A DNA stretch of 41,480 nt, from positions 1 through 41,480 of IMG/VR virus record IMGVR_UViG_3300044981_000104. One strand, written 5' to 3'. Positions within the stretch are counted from its first letter, which is position 1, and every line of letters begins with the position of its first letter. Made by a program: the position numbers and the translations under genes. Of this stretch, positions 30,054 to 37,807 are shown piece by piece. The notes below the pieces were generated by a model, which saw only the letters and a program-made list of their open reading frames with translations, did no database searches and had not been told where the DNA came from. Source of the DNA: a virus.

Positions 30054-31453
30054 CCTACGCCGACTTTCTCGAGCGCAAGCGACAGCTCGGCGGGAATCAC
30101 GGATTCGCGCCAACGTTCCTGCCCTCCTGGCTTTACGACTTTCAAGCCTCTCTCGTCGAGTGGGCGACACGGAAAGGCCGCGCCGCGGTATTCGCCGATT
30201 GCGGGCTCGGCAAAACCCCGATGCAGCTCGTGTGGGCGCAGAACGTGGTCGAGCACACGAATCGGTCGGTCCTGCTACTCACGCCGCTCGCCGTCGGAGC
30301 CCAAACCCTGGCCGAAGCCGAGAAGTTTGCGATTCCCGCGGTGCGGTCCCGCGATGGCGCCGTCCCTGCCCAGCCGACGATAGTCATTACGAACTACGAA
30401 AAGCTGCATCTGTTTACGCCTGAGGACTTCGCCGGTGTCGTGTGCGATGAATCGAGCATCCTCAAGCACTTCGCGGGCGCGACGCAGAAAGCCGTGACGC
30501 GGTTCATGTGGAATATGCCCTATCGGTCCTTGTGGACCGCGACGGCTGCCCCCAATGATTATGTCGAACTCGGCACCTCCTCTGAAGCGCTCGGCGAACT
30601 CGGCATGGTGGATATGCTCAGTCGATTCTTCAAGATGGACAAACAGGTCCATCAATTAAACCAACTGAAGCACGGACGAGATATTACGGCAGGTGTCAAT
30701 GTAAGCGGAACCGGCAGTAGTTGGCGGCTCAAAGGCCATGCGGTGACGCCCTTCTGGCGGTGGATTGCGTCCTGGGCGCGCGCGTGTCGGCGTCCGAGCG
30801 ACCTCGGCTTCGCAGATGACCGCTTCGTCTTGCCTCCCCTCGAGGAGCGGCATCACATCGTCATCCCGACACGTCCACAAGACGGGATGCTCTTCACGGT
30901 ACCGGTCGTGGGCCTGCAAGAAGAGCGCGACGAACGGCGGCGCACGCTGGACGAGCGCGTCGCGCTGGTCGCCTCCCTGGTCGATCATCGCCAACCGGCG
31001 GTCGTCTGGTGTCACATGAACATCGAAGGCGATGCCCTCGTGCGCGCGATTCCTGGTGCGCGTCAAGTGAAAGGCGCCGACACCGATGACGAGAAAGAGG
31101 ACGCCTATCGCGCGTTCGCGACCGGCGAGCTGCGCGTGCTCGTCATCAAACCGAAAATCGGCGCGTGGGGGATGAACTGGCAGCACTGCGCGCACGTCGT
31201 GACGTTCGCCTCGCACAGTTACGAGCAGTTCTATCAGTCCGTGCGGCGGTGCTGGCGCTTCGGCCAGACACAGCCGGTGCGCGTGGATATCGTCTCGACC
31301 GAAGGCGAGGCGCATGTGCGTGAGAATATGGCGCGCAAAGCCGCCGCCGCCGATGTGATGTTCGCGGAACTCGTGCGCCTGATGCACGACGCGACCGGTC
31401 TCGAGCGGTCCATGCAGGAAGGCGCACCTGTGGAGGTGCCAGCATGGGTGTGA
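30050..31453 (+). CDS. SNF2/DEAD-type helicase, 467 aa
   Basis: The start is GTG 30050 in a GTGA overlap. The product is a superfamily 2 helicase of SNF2-like type. Motif I is FADCGLGKT (48-56), motif Ia LLLTPLAV (77-84 region), motif II VVCDESS (130-136), motif III-like LWTATAAPND (161-170). The C-terminal RecA domain has AVVWCHMN (317-324) and LVIKPKIGAWGMNWQHC, and motif VI is QSVRRCWRFGQTQPV (396-410), which is the arginine-finger region. Residues about 195-300 form an insertion. Such single-protein helicases are common in phage early regions, often beside a methyltransferase, as here. It could remodel replication or recombination intermediates. It overlaps the methyltransferase gene by ten bases. 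Confidence 0.85.
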   Translation: MTYADFLERKRQLGGNHGFAPTFLPSWLYDFQASLVEWATRKGRAAVFADCGLGKTPMQLVWAQNVVEHTNRSVLLLTPLAVGAQTLAEAEKFAIPAVRSRDGAVPAQPTIVITNYEKLHLFTPEDFAGVVCDESSILKHFAGATQKAVTRFMWNMPYRSLWTATAAPNDYVELGTSSEALGELGMVDMLSRFFKMDKQVHQLNQLKHGRDITAGVNVSGTGSSWRLKGHAVTPFWRWIASWARACRRPSDLGFADDRFVLPPLEERHHIVIPTRPQDGMLFTVPVVGLQEERDERRRTLDERVALVASLVDHRQPAVVWCHMNIEGDALVRAIPGARQVKGADTDDEKEDAYRAFATGELRVLVIKPKIGAWGMNWQHCAHVVTFASHSYEQFYQSVRRCWRFGQTQPVRVDIVSTEGEAHVRENMARKAAAADVMFAELVRLMHDATGLERSMQEGAPVEVPAWV

Positions 31454-32457
31454 TGAGGCCCGGCACTGTCGTGCTATTCACGTGGAGAAATATCGTGCCA
31501 GTCGCTAATCAAGTCATCACAGACCGTTATGCTCTCTATCTAGGCGACGCGATGGACGTGATGGGATCGCTGCCGGCCGAGTCGGTGCATCTCTCGCTCT
31601 ATTCGCCGCCGTTCGGTGGCCTCTACCAATACAGTTCCGACGAGCGTGACCTCTCGAATTGCCTGAACTATGGAGAGTTTTTCGAGCACTACACCTTCGT
31701 CGTGCGCGCGCTGCACCGGCTCACGCGCCCGGGTCGCATGTCGGCCGTGCATTGCATGGACATTCCGACCGGCAATACCGGCCTCGATCATCTGCGCGAC
31801 TTTCCCGGCGACATCATCCGCCTGCACGAGCGCGAAGGCTGGGCGTATGTCGCGCGCTATCACGTCTGGAAAGAGCCGCTCACGGTGCGAAACCGGACGA
31901 TGACGAAGACGCTCTCGCACAAGGTGGTCACGGTGGACTCGACGCGGTGCAGTATTGCCAATGCGGATTACGTGCTCATCTTTCGGCGCTCGGGCACGAA
32001 CACGATTCCCGTCGAGCATCCCACAGGCTTGACCGACTACTACGGGGAGCGGAAACCGCCGGCAGAAGATTTACGCTTTCGCGGCTGGCAGGGCAGTCAG
32101 CTCGAAAACCGCTATTCGCAGTGGGTGTGGCGACAATATGCCTCTGCGTTTTGGGACGATGTGCGTCTCGATCGGGTGCTTCCGCATACGCAGGCACGCG
32201 TCGAAGAGGACGAGCGACACGTGCATCCATTGCAGCTTGATGTTATCGAGCGCGCGCTCGTGCTGTGGAGCAATCCCGGCGAAACCGTGCTGACGCCATT
32301 CATGGGTGTCGGCTCGGAAGTCTACGGCGCGGTGCGCAACGGGCGCAAAGGCGTGGGCATCGAACTGAAGGCGTCCTACTTCCACCAGGCGGTCAAGAAT
32401 GTCGAGGCCGCGCTCAGCGAACGCACCGCGGAGCAAACGCCGCTCTTTGCCGAATGA
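31444..32457 (+). CDS. DNA methyltransferase, N4-cytosine/N6-adenine type (beta order)
   Basis: ATG 31444 has GGAGG about 7 bases upstream inside the helicase gene; ATG 31453 is a weaker alternative. The 337-aa product is an amino-methyltransferase: motif IV is SPPF (54-57), after LYLGDAMDVM and before GGLYQYSS. The S-adenosylmethionine motif I is at the C-terminus, TPFMGVGSEVYGAVRNGRKGVGIEL in pattern (FMGVGS at 286-291). The order IV before I is the beta class. SPP[FY] is more frequent in N4-cytosine enzymes, but N6-adenine cannot be excluded. It likely modifies phage DNA to avoid host restriction. No partner restriction enzyme is seen; a PD-(D/E)xK resolvase-like gene follows directly. Confidence 0.85.
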   Translation: MGVMRPGTVVLFTWRNIVPVANQVITDRYALYLGDAMDVMGSLPAESVHLSLYSPPFGGLYQYSSDERDLSNCLNYGEFFEHYTFVVRALHRLTRPGRMSAVHCMDIPTGNTGLDHLRDFPGDIIRLHEREGWAYVARYHVWKEPLTVRNRTMTKTLSHKVVTVDSTRCSIANADYVLIFRRSGTNTIPVEHPTGLTDYYGERKPPAEDLRFRGWQGSQLENRYSQWVWRQYASAFWDDVRLDRVLPHTQARVEEDERHVHPLQLDVIERALVLWSNPGETVLTPFMGVGSEVYGAVRNGRKGVGIELKASYFHQAVKNVEAALSERTAEQTPLFAE

Positions 32458-32735
32458 ACGCGAAAGCCAAAGGCTCACGAGCCGAGCGCCGCGCCATGCG
32501 CATCCTCGAAGCGGCCGGCTACCGCTGCACGAAGGCCGGCGGCTCTCTCGGTCTCTTCGACGTCATCGGCATCGGCGCGCACGACGTGCGCTGCATCCAG
32601 GTCAAAAGCGGCAGCGCGTATCTCTCAGGCGTCGAACGCGAGCAGATCCAGGCGCTCGCGGTGCCGGCGAACGTCACGCGCGAGAGTTGGAGATTTCCGG
32701 ACCGATGCCGCGTCCCCCTGATTGAGCGGTTGTGA
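32454..32735 (+). CDS. Holliday junction resolvase-like nuclease (Hjc/PD-(D/E)xK type), 93 aa
   Basis: ATG 32454 overlaps the methyltransferase stop (ATGA). The product starts MNAKAKGSRAERRAMRILEAAG, like archaeal Hjc resolvases (KG-x-RAER). It then has SLGLFDVIGIGAHDVRCIQVKSG, the core of a PD-(D/E)xK nuclease. Proposed metal residues are E11, D36 and K51. The usual Glu of the E-x-K pair is Gln49, a change also seen in some phage homologues. Substrate could be branched DNA from replication and recombination, fitting the neighbouring helicase and annealase. A Vsr- or restriction-like role is an alternative given the adjacent methyltransferase. Confidence 0.75.
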   Translation: MNAKAKGSRAERRAMRILEAAGYRCTKAGGSLGLFDVIGIGAHDVRCIQVKSGSAYLSGVEREQIQALAVPANVTRESWRFPDRCRVPLIERL

Positions 32736-32881
32736 TGAGCGAGGCGGAGCTCTACCGCGAGATGTTGCAGATCGCGCTCGCGCAGGTGCACGAGGCCGGC
32801 CAGCGATATGCGGCGCTGGCGCGCTGCTGCCAGGCGCTCGAGGACGAGCTCCGCCGCTACATCGCCATGCAGATTCGCTAA
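32735..32881 (+). CDS. Tiny helical protein, 48 aa
   Basis: ATG 32735 (or GTG 32732) overlaps the resolvase stop. The product is one or two helices: MSEAELYREMLQIALAQVHE, then QRYAALARCCQALEDELRRY. It is amphipathic with a heptad-like pattern. It is the last gene of the run before a strong promoter. The coupling and clean boundaries support it as real despite its length. The function is unknown. Confidence 0.5.
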   Translation: MSEAELYREMLQIALAQVHEAGQRYAALARCCQALEDELRRYIAMQIR

Positions 32882-32887
32882 CTCCTC

Positions 32888-32896
32888 TGATATAAT
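32888..32896 (+). promoter_or_regulatory. Extended -10 promoter (TGA-TATAAT)
   Basis: TGATATAAT is a perfect extended -10 box, rare in this GC-rich sequence. The -35 region (about 32868-32873) is poor, as is usual for extended -10 promoters. Transcription would start near 32903 and give a leader of about 100 bases before the small frame at 33009 and about 225 before the primase gene. Confidence 0.65.
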
Positions 32897-32908
32897 TCGC
32901 AGCGCACC

Positions 32909-32969
32909 GAGCGGGCTTGGCCGGCCCCGCTCCGTGGGATCTGCGTGTGCGGTGCTTTCCCATCGCACA
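32909..32969 (+). other. Structured leader: two hairpins
   Basis: GAGCGGG (32909-32915) pairs with CCCGCTC (32926-32932), and TGTGCG (32946-32951) pairs with CGCACA (32964-32969). Both lie in the predicted leader of the primase transcript. No U-run follows either stem, so they are not simple terminators. A control element or small RNA is possible. Confidence 0.4.
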
Positions 32970-33008
32970 GCTCGGTGTTCCCCTCCTTCGCCTGGAAAGA
33001 GGCGCCGC

Positions 33009-33125
33009 GTGGCATCTGTTTTTAAACGCGCGATCGTTGGGCTATTGTGCCGTCTCCCGCTGCGGGTCTCGTCGCCGTTGGCGCGCGTCATTCTTCGGCT
33101 CTGGCCCGGTTTCCGATCGGCCTAA
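33009..33125 (+). CDS. Possible leader peptide, 38 aa, basic and amphipathic
   Basis: GTG 33009 is preceded by AAAGAGG at good spacing, the only good ribosome site in this leader. The product (MASVFKRAIVGLLC, then basic and hydrophobic residues to LRLWPGFRSA) is a cationic amphipathic peptide. Its stop (33123-33125) lies three bases before the GTG start of the primase-helicase, which itself has no ribosome site, so translation of this frame may be needed to start the primase. The rest of the leader has no convincing gene. It could also be a chance frame. Confidence 0.4.
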   Translation: MASVFKRAIVGLLCRLPLRVSSPLARVILRLWPGFRSA

Positions 33126-33128
33126 CCC

Positions 33129-34910
33129 GTGCTCAGCTTTGCCGAGATTCTCGCGCATTTCGATCCCGCCAAAAAAATCGGGCTGAACTATCGCACCCGC
33201 TGTCCGGCTCATCCGGACGCCACGGCGTCGCTGGACATTGCCGAAGGCGTCGAAGTCCCCGTGTTCATCTGCCGTAGTGCCGGCTGTACGACCTCGGACA
33301 TCCTCCGGACGGCGGGCCTCACCTGGAACGACGTGTTGCCGCCACGGACAAATGGCACGCCGCTCGAGCAGGTCTATGACTACCGCGACGCCACGGGCGT
33401 GCTCCGGTACCAAGTCGTGCGCACGCTGTCGCCGAAAGGCTTTCGTCAACGCCAACCAGACGGCGCCGGGGGCTATTTGTGGAAGATGACCGGCGTCGAA
33501 CGCCTGCCCTATCGTTTACCGGAGCTCGCCGGCCATGCGCGCGTGTTCCTCTGCGAGGGCGAAAAGGACGTGGATCGGCTCTGGACACTGGGCCTGCCGG
33601 CGACCTGCAACACCGGCGGCGCGAAAAAATGGGGGCCGAGCGAATCGCTCGCGCTGAAGGCGCTCGGCGTGCAGCGCGTGATTCTCTTACAGGATTTCGA
33701 CGCAGAAGGCGCCGCGCATGTCGCCGTTGCCGCGCAGCATTTGCAGACCGCAGGGTTGTCCTGTCTGACGCTGCCGCCGTTCCCGGGCCCTCCCAAAAGC
33801 GATATCAGTGATTGGCTGGATGCCGGGCATACGGTCGAGGAGCTCGACGCGCTCATCCTCGCCGTCCCGCGGCCCGTGCCAGTCGATGCGCTCGACCCGG
33901 CGTTTTTAGCGGACGGCCCGGTCGTCGCGCAGGAGGGGCAACGCATCGCGGCGGAAGGCGTGCGCTATGTCGTGGACGGCATGATTCCGGCCTACGGCAC
34001 GCTCGGCCTCTTGGTCGCTTACGCCAAGGTCGGCAAAACCACTTTCGCGCAAGGGCTCGCAGCCGCCGTCGCGATGGGCCAGCCGTTCCTTGAGCGAGAC
34101 ACGGTCGCCGCGCGCGTCTTGCTCATTGCCGCTGAAGATCCCCCCGAATATACGGCCTACCTCGCGCGCACGCTCGTCCTCGACCCAGACCGCTTGACCT
34201 TTTACCGCGCGCCCATCCAGCTCGACGCCGACGGTCTGCGTCGTATTGTCGGGACCGTCACGGCGGGCCACTACGGGCTGGTTCTGATTGCCTCCTGGCA
34301 AGCCGTAGTGTCCACGCTCGTGAAGGACGAAAACGACAACGCCGGTGCGGTGCGCGTCGTGGAGCAGGTCAAAGCGGCAACGCGCGTCACCGGCGTCCCG
34401 TGGCTGGCGGATGCGCACGCCGGCAAAAACGAGGACCAGGCAGACGGCGCGGACCCCTCGCGGGCCATGCGAGGTGCCTCCGCGTTGGCGGCAGCTGCTG
34501 ATTACGCGCTGTGGCTGCGCTATGCCAAAGGCGCGTTTGCCTCAACCCGTAAGCTGAGCGGCAAAGGGCGATTCGTGGACTTTACCGAACTGACGGTGGA
34601 CTACGACCGCACGTCTGGCGCGCTCACGGTCGTCGGGGACACGCAGTCGCTCGCTGCGGAGAGCAATTGGAAGTTGATTTGTGAGACCGGCGCGCTCTCC
34701 AGCACGCCGCGCAGCGCGTCGGCCATTGCCTATGCGGCGGGGCTCGTCCCGGCCGGGACAAAAGCGACGAATACGCATCGCCGGCTCGTGCGGCAGGCCT
34801 TGCGCGGCCGACCGTCCGTGGGCCACCACGATGCGGTCATCAAAGGCTGGAAAACCGTGTGTTATGTGCGCCTTGAGTCTGCCGAGGATTCGTCTAGTGA
34901 GGACCGCTAG
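33129..34910 (+). CDS. Primase-helicase (CHC2-like zinc, TOPRIM, RecA-like ATPase), 593 aa
   Basis: The start is GTG 33129; the first ATG is too far inside. The N-terminus has a zinc-binding primase site with C25, H28, C48 and C53 (CPAHPD, CRSAGC). A TOPRIM domain follows, with CEGEKDVDRLW (142-152) and LLQDFDAEG (186-194) supplying the metal acids. The C-terminal half is a RepA/KaiC-like hexameric ATPase with Walker A AYAKVGKTT (297-305), LLIAAEDPPE, and a later DAHAGKNED and GASALAAAADYAL typical of AAA_25 proteins. The expected Walker B Asp is not evident (VLIASWQA). It should unwind and prime phage DNA for host polymerase, since no phage DNA polymerase is present. The AT-richer gap right after it may be the site where it acts. 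Confidence 0.85.
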   Translation: MLSFAEILAHFDPAKKIGLNYRTRCPAHPDATASLDIAEGVEVPVFICRSAGCTTSDILRTAGLTWNDVLPPRTNGTPLEQVYDYRDATGVLRYQVVRTLSPKGFRQRQPDGAGGYLWKMTGVERLPYRLPELAGHARVFLCEGEKDVDRLWTLGLPATCNTGGAKKWGPSESLALKALGVQRVILLQDFDAEGAAHVAVAAQHLQTAGLSCLTLPPFPGPPKSDISDWLDAGHTVEELDALILAVPRPVPVDALDPAFLADGPVVAQEGQRIAAEGVRYVVDGMIPAYGTLGLLVAYAKVGKTTFAQGLAAAVAMGQPFLERDTVAARVLLIAAEDPPEYTAYLARTLVLDPDRLTFYRAPIQLDADGLRRIVGTVTAGHYGLVLIASWQAVVSTLVKDENDNAGAVRVVEQVKAATRVTGVPWLADAHAGKNEDQADGADPSRAMRGASALAAAADYALWLRYAKGAFASTRKLSGKGRFVDFTELTVDYDRTSGALTVVGDTQSLAAESNWKLICETGALSSTPRSASAIAYAAGLVPAGTKATNTHRRLVRQALRGRPSVGHHDAVIKGWKTVCYVRLESAEDSSSEDR

Positions 34911-34934
34911 TGACAGTTAGCATCTCTGTCACTA
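34908..34934. repeat. 9-bp perfect inverted repeat
   Basis: TAGTGACAG (34908-34916) and CTGTCACTA (34926-34934) flank nine bases. The left arm includes the last bases of the primase-helicase gene. There is no U-run after it. It may be an operator or an origin element. Confidence 0.65.
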
Positions 34935-35112
34935 TCTGTAACTATGACTGCGACTGGCCAAACTGGGTGTCGTGCCTATATCGCGGGGGGGAAGGTTACA
35001 GACCTTCCCCTATATAGGCACCATTGGCACGTTGGAATCATCGATATTCCCTTATGTCATATTTACTATTTTCAAAGGTTATAGCCTCATCCCTGTACCT
35101 GTGGAACCATCC
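34911..35112. other. AT-richer intergenic region with inverted repeats (candidate origin or control site)
   Basis: This 202-bp gap is clearly richer in A and T than the rest, with runs such as cttatgtcatatttactatt. It holds two strong inverted repeats (listed separately) and a shorter one, GGAAT (35034-35038) with ATTCC (35046-35050) around ATCGAT. It follows the primase-helicase and precedes a small gene and TerS. A frame open from 34972 crosses the hairpin and is not credible upstream of 35113. An origin of replication or a transcription control site is the best reading. Confidence 0.5.
34972..35021. repeat. Strong hairpin with two perfect stems (10 bp and 9 bp)
   Basis: GTGCCTATAT (34972-34981) pairs with ATATAGGCAC (35012-35021). 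Inside it GGGGAAGGT (34988-34996) pairs with ACCTTCCCC (35002-35010) around a five-base loop TACAG. Only cgcggg on one side and a t on the other are unpaired. This is the strongest hairpin I see in the window. No U-run follows, so a simple terminator is unlikely. Confidence 0.8.
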
Positions 35113-35316
35113 ATGAAACGACCCATGCTACGTTCGGTACCCCTCGACTCCGTGCTCCCCCTCAAGCCTGGCACGCTGACGATCACAATGTCCGTCGGTC
35201 AATGGGATACGCTGCTCGCGATCGCATATGACACTGGGGTGGTGCTGCTCGAGCTCGACGGGGAGGAGCAACCCGTCGCCGCCTATCAGCGAGAATCCTA
35301 TTGCGCCTATACTTAG
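35113..35316 (+). CDS. Small hypothetical protein, 67 aa
   Basis: ATG 35113 (MKRPMLRSVPLDSVLPL) is the likely start; the upstream part of the frame crosses the hairpin. The product is alpha/beta: GTLTITMSVGQWDTLLAIAYD, then TGVVLLELDGEEQPVAAYQR. The helix after TMSVGQW and the paired strands suggest a small folded domain. It precedes TerS and may be cotranscribed with it. I see no family signature. The ribosome site is weak. Confidence 0.5.
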   Translation: MKRPMLRSVPLDSVLPLKPGTLTITMSVGQWDTLLAIAYDTGVVLLELDGEEQPVAAYQRESYCAYT

Positions 35317-35318
35317 CT

Positions 35319-35741
35319 GTGTCGGTCCCGAAAGGTCAGCGTTACGGCGGCAAGCCCAAAGGCTATAAACATCAGAAAACGCTGGAAAAAGAGGCCGCGC
35401 GCGAGCTGACGCGCCAGATCATCACCGCGCATCTGGAGCCGATGACCCTTGCGCAAATCGCGCACGCGAAGGGGATCGCCTACATCGTCCTCCGCAATCC
35501 GGACGGCACCTTTACGCGCGCGACAAACGAGGCGCAGGTCGATGCGGCGTGCGCGGCCGGCGCCGAGGCATTCAAAATCTTCACGCAGGCGCCAAACACG
35601 CAGGCCTATACGGACCTCATGAACCGCGCGCTCGACAAACCGGCGGAACAGCTCCAGGTCCAGATGAGCGGCGCGCTCGAGCTCCAGATGGGGGATCGCT
35701 TGCGGGCGGCGCGCGCGCGCCTGGCAAAAGCGAAAGCGTGA
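35319..35741 (+). CDS. Terminase small subunit (TerS)
   Basis: The likely start is GTG 35319 (MSVPKGQRYGGKPKGYKHQKT); TTG 35301 is possible. The 140-aa product has a basic N-terminus, a helical DNA-binding region (LEKEAARELTRQIITAHLEPMTLAQIAHAKG in pattern), a small beta insertion (YIVLRNPDGTF), and a C-terminal LMNRALDKPAEQLQVQMSGALEL. The phrase 'NRALDKP-x-EQ' followed by a short strand is typical of TerS C-termini that contact the portal or TerL. It lies directly before TerL and overlaps it (GTGA). It should recognise the packaging site; none could be located from sequence alone. Confidence 0.75.
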   Translation: MSVPKGQRYGGKPKGYKHQKTLEKEAARELTRQIITAHLEPMTLAQIAHAKGIAYIVLRNPDGTFTRATNEAQVDAACAAGAEAFKIFTQAPNTQAYTDLMNRALDKPAEQLQVQMSGALELQMGDRLRAARARLAKAKA

Positions 35742-37261
35742 ACAATTTCGGTGCAGCCTGGCGCGTGACCGATGGGCGGGCCGCGCCCCCGTCGGCGGCG
35801 ATTGATGCCGAGCTCGAAGACTTCGTCGCGCAGTTCATTGACGACCCGCTCGGCTTCGTCTTGGCGTGTTATCCCTGGGGCGAACCCGGCACGCCGCTCG
35901 AGCACGAAATCGGCCCCGACGACAATCAGCGCCAGTTCCTCCTCGACCTCGGCGCCGAAGTGAAGACGCGCGCGTTCGACGGCCATACGCCGGTCCTGCC
36001 GATTCAGATGGCGGAAACGAGTGGCCACGACACCGGCAAGAGCGCGCAAGGTGCCTGGATCGCCGACTGGATTCTGAGCACACGGCCCGACAGCATCGGC
36101 ACCGTCACGGCCGGCACCGCCACGCAGCTTGAGGTGCGCACCTGGGCGGCGATCGTCTGGTGGACGAACCTCTGCATTACGAGCCACTGGTTTGTCATCC
36201 AGTCCCGGCTCATCTACGCCAAAAGCTCGCCCAAGAGCTGGAAACTGGTCGCGCAGACGGCCGATGCCGACAACGCGCACAGCTTCGCCGGCCAGCACGC
36301 ACGCACCTCGACGAGCTGGTATCTCTTCGACGAAGCCTCTGGCGTGCCCGATAAGATTTGGGAGGAAGCCTCGGGCGGCTTGATGGACGGCGAGCCCATG
36401 TGGTTCGCCTGGGGCCAGATGATTCGCAACACGGGCATGTTCTATCGCGTCTGCTTCGGCAACGAGGCGCCGCGCTGGAACCATCGGCGCATCGACTCGC
36501 GCACGTCGCGGTTCCCCAACCAGGCACTCATCGCCCAACACATCGCCGACTACGGCATCGACAGCGACTACGTGAAGGTGCGCATCCTCGGGTATCCGCC
36601 GAGCGCGAGCGAACTCCAATACATTGACAAGGCGCGGATTGATGCCGCGCGCAAGCGGAAGCCGCTGCCGATCGCCCGGGAGCCGCTGATTGCCGGCTTC
36701 GATGTCTCCGGCGGTGGCAAGGCGTGGAACGTCATTCGCTTCCGCCGCGGCCTGGACGGGAACGCGCTGCCGGCCATTCGAATTCCGGGCGAACGCGACC
36801 CGGAGCGGTCCGAGCGCGTCGGCATCTGTGCCGAACTCCTGGCCGACCGGCGCGAGGGACACGAACTCGCCGCGCTCTTCATCGATGCCGCGTTTGGCGC
36901 CGCGATTGCCGTGCGGCTGAAGGCGCTCGGCTATACGCACGTCTACGAGGTCAACTTCGGGGCCGGGTCGCCGGACGCGCACATGCTGAACATGCGGGCG
37001 TTCATGTATGCCAAGGCGAAGGACTGGCTCCTGTTGGGCGCGCTGCCCGATGAGGATACGCTCTGCGACCAGGCGGCGCTCGCCGGCTACCACCTGAACC
37101 AGAGCGGGAAGCTGGTCATCGAGTCCAAGGCGGACATTGCGGCACGGGGGGAGGCGAGCCCGGATGACTGGGATGCCTTCTGCCTGACGTTCGCGCAAGC
37201 GGTCGCGCCGCCGCCGCTGGCGCCAGAGCCGGTCTATCGGCCGGCGAGCACGTGGGGCTAG
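35738..37261 (+). CDS. Terminase large subunit (TerL), 507 aa
   Basis: GTG 35738 overlaps the TerS stop. The ATPase has Walker A SGHDTGKS after QMAET and Walker B WYLFDEASG. An adenine/Q-motif region lies upstream (QRQFLLDLG). The C-terminal RNase-H-like nuclease has IAGFDVSGGG, ALFIDAAFG and SPDDWDAFCLTFA, giving the three conserved aspartates at the expected spacing. Length is normal for TerL. The protein cuts concatemers and pumps DNA into the head through the portal. The pac or cos type cannot be told; with a P22-like portal, headful packaging is the likely mode. A hairpin (37275-37312) follows the stop. Confidence 0.9.
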   Translation: MNNFGAAWRVTDGRAAPPSAAIDAELEDFVAQFIDDPLGFVLACYPWGEPGTPLEHEIGPDDNQRQFLLDLGAEVKTRAFDGHTPVLPIQMAETSGHDTGKSAQGAWIADWILSTRPDSIGTVTAGTATQLEVRTWAAIVWWTNLCITSHWFVIQSRLIYAKSSPKSWKLVAQTADADNAHSFAGQHARTSTSWYLFDEASGVPDKIWEEASGGLMDGEPMWFAWGQMIRNTGMFYRVCFGNEAPRWNHRRIDSRTSRFPNQALIAQHIADYGIDSDYVKVRILGYPPSASELQYIDKARIDAARKRKPLPIAREPLIAGFDVSGGGKAWNVIRFRRGLDGNALPAIRIPGERDPERSERVGICAELLADRREGHELAALFIDAAFGAAIAVRLKALGYTHVYEVNFGAGSPDAHMLNMRAFMYAKAKDWLLLGALPDEDTLCDQAALAGYHLNQSGKLVIESKADIAARGEASPDDWDAFCLTFAQAVAPPPLAPEPVYRPASTWG

Positions 37262-37274
37262 GGAGGGCCTCACG

Positions 37275-37312
37275 AGGGCCTCAGAATCGAATCCTCGGCG
37301 GTTCTGAGCCCT
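37275..37312 (+). other. Inverted repeat after TerL
   Basis: AGGG-c-CTCAGAA (37275-37286) pairs with TTCTGAG-CCCT (37302-37312), one base bulged. It lies 14 bases after the TerL stop. No U-run follows, so termination would be weak or Rho-dependent. A direct repeat (gagggcctc) overlaps its left arm. Confidence 0.45.
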
Positions 37313-37332
37313 ATCGGGTGTAAGGTTACGAC

Positions 37333-37575
37333 ATGCCCAAACGGCATCCGGACGATCGGCCGTTCTACCGGACGCCGCAGCATCGCAAGATTTCGTCGTT
37401 TATTCGCCCGATCTACGTCACGAAGGACCTGACGACGCTCGACCCGCCGTGCGCCGTCTGCGGGCAGGCGAGCGGCCACGGGCGGTATGATTGGGGCCTG
37501 AAGGCGTGGATTTGCGCGCCGTGTGACAAGCTGTTGGACTTTGCCGTGGGGGCAGCGACGCATGCCGTGGAATGA
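37333..37575 (+). CDS. Small zinc-ribbon protein, 80 aa
   Basis: ATG 37333 starts an 80-aa protein. The N-terminus is basic (MPKRHPDDRPFYRTPQHRK), then comes YVTKDLTTLDPPCAVCGQASG and KAWICAPCDKLLDF, two CxxC knuckles about 22 residues apart that should form a zinc ribbon. It lies between TerL and portal, a place where phages often carry small nucleases or packaging helpers, but no HNH or nuclease signature is seen. Its 3' end overlaps the next gene by 14 bases. Confidence 0.6.
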   Translation: MPKRHPDDRPFYRTPQHRKISSFIRPIYVTKDLTTLDPPCAVCGQASGHGRYDWGLKAWICAPCDKLLDFAVGAATHAVE

Positions 37576-37807
37576 AGTCATGCACAAATGGGGCACGGGC
37601 CGGCTGAAATCCGGCGGGAGCGGCAAGCCGGTCAAGGCCCAGAAACAGGCCGTCGCCATCATGCTGAGCGAAAAGCGCGCGGCCGCGGGCGGCAAGCAAG
37701 AGTACCAGGCGAAACCGGGGTCGCTGCTCGCGGCGTCGCAACGCGGCTTCTCGGCGTCCCATCCCAGCCGGAATCTGGGCAAGTTCCTGCACCCGAAGCG
37801 CGCATGA
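37562..37807 (+). CDS. Small basic protein, DUF6496-like, 81 aa
   Basis: The start is ATG 37562 (MPWNEVMHKWGTGRLKSG), overlapping the previous gene; ATG 37580 is an alternative. The block KPVKAQKQAVAIMLSEKRAA is the pattern of the small DUF6496-type proteins found in phages and bacteria (K-x2-QA-x-AI-x-LS-x-KR). The C-terminal half (QEYQAKPGSLLAASQRGFSA) is less conserved. It is very basic and probably binds nucleic acid. It sits between TerL and portal, so a link to packaging is possible but unproved. Confidence 0.65.
   Translation: MPWNEVMHKWGTGRLKSGGSGKPVKAQKQAVAIMLSEKRAAAGGKQEYQAKPGSLLAASQRGFSASHPSRNLGKFLHPKRA

Noticed and set aside
37275-37312. Rho-independent terminator after TerL
   Set aside because: The stem is real but has a bulge and no U-run, so it is listed only as an inverted repeat.
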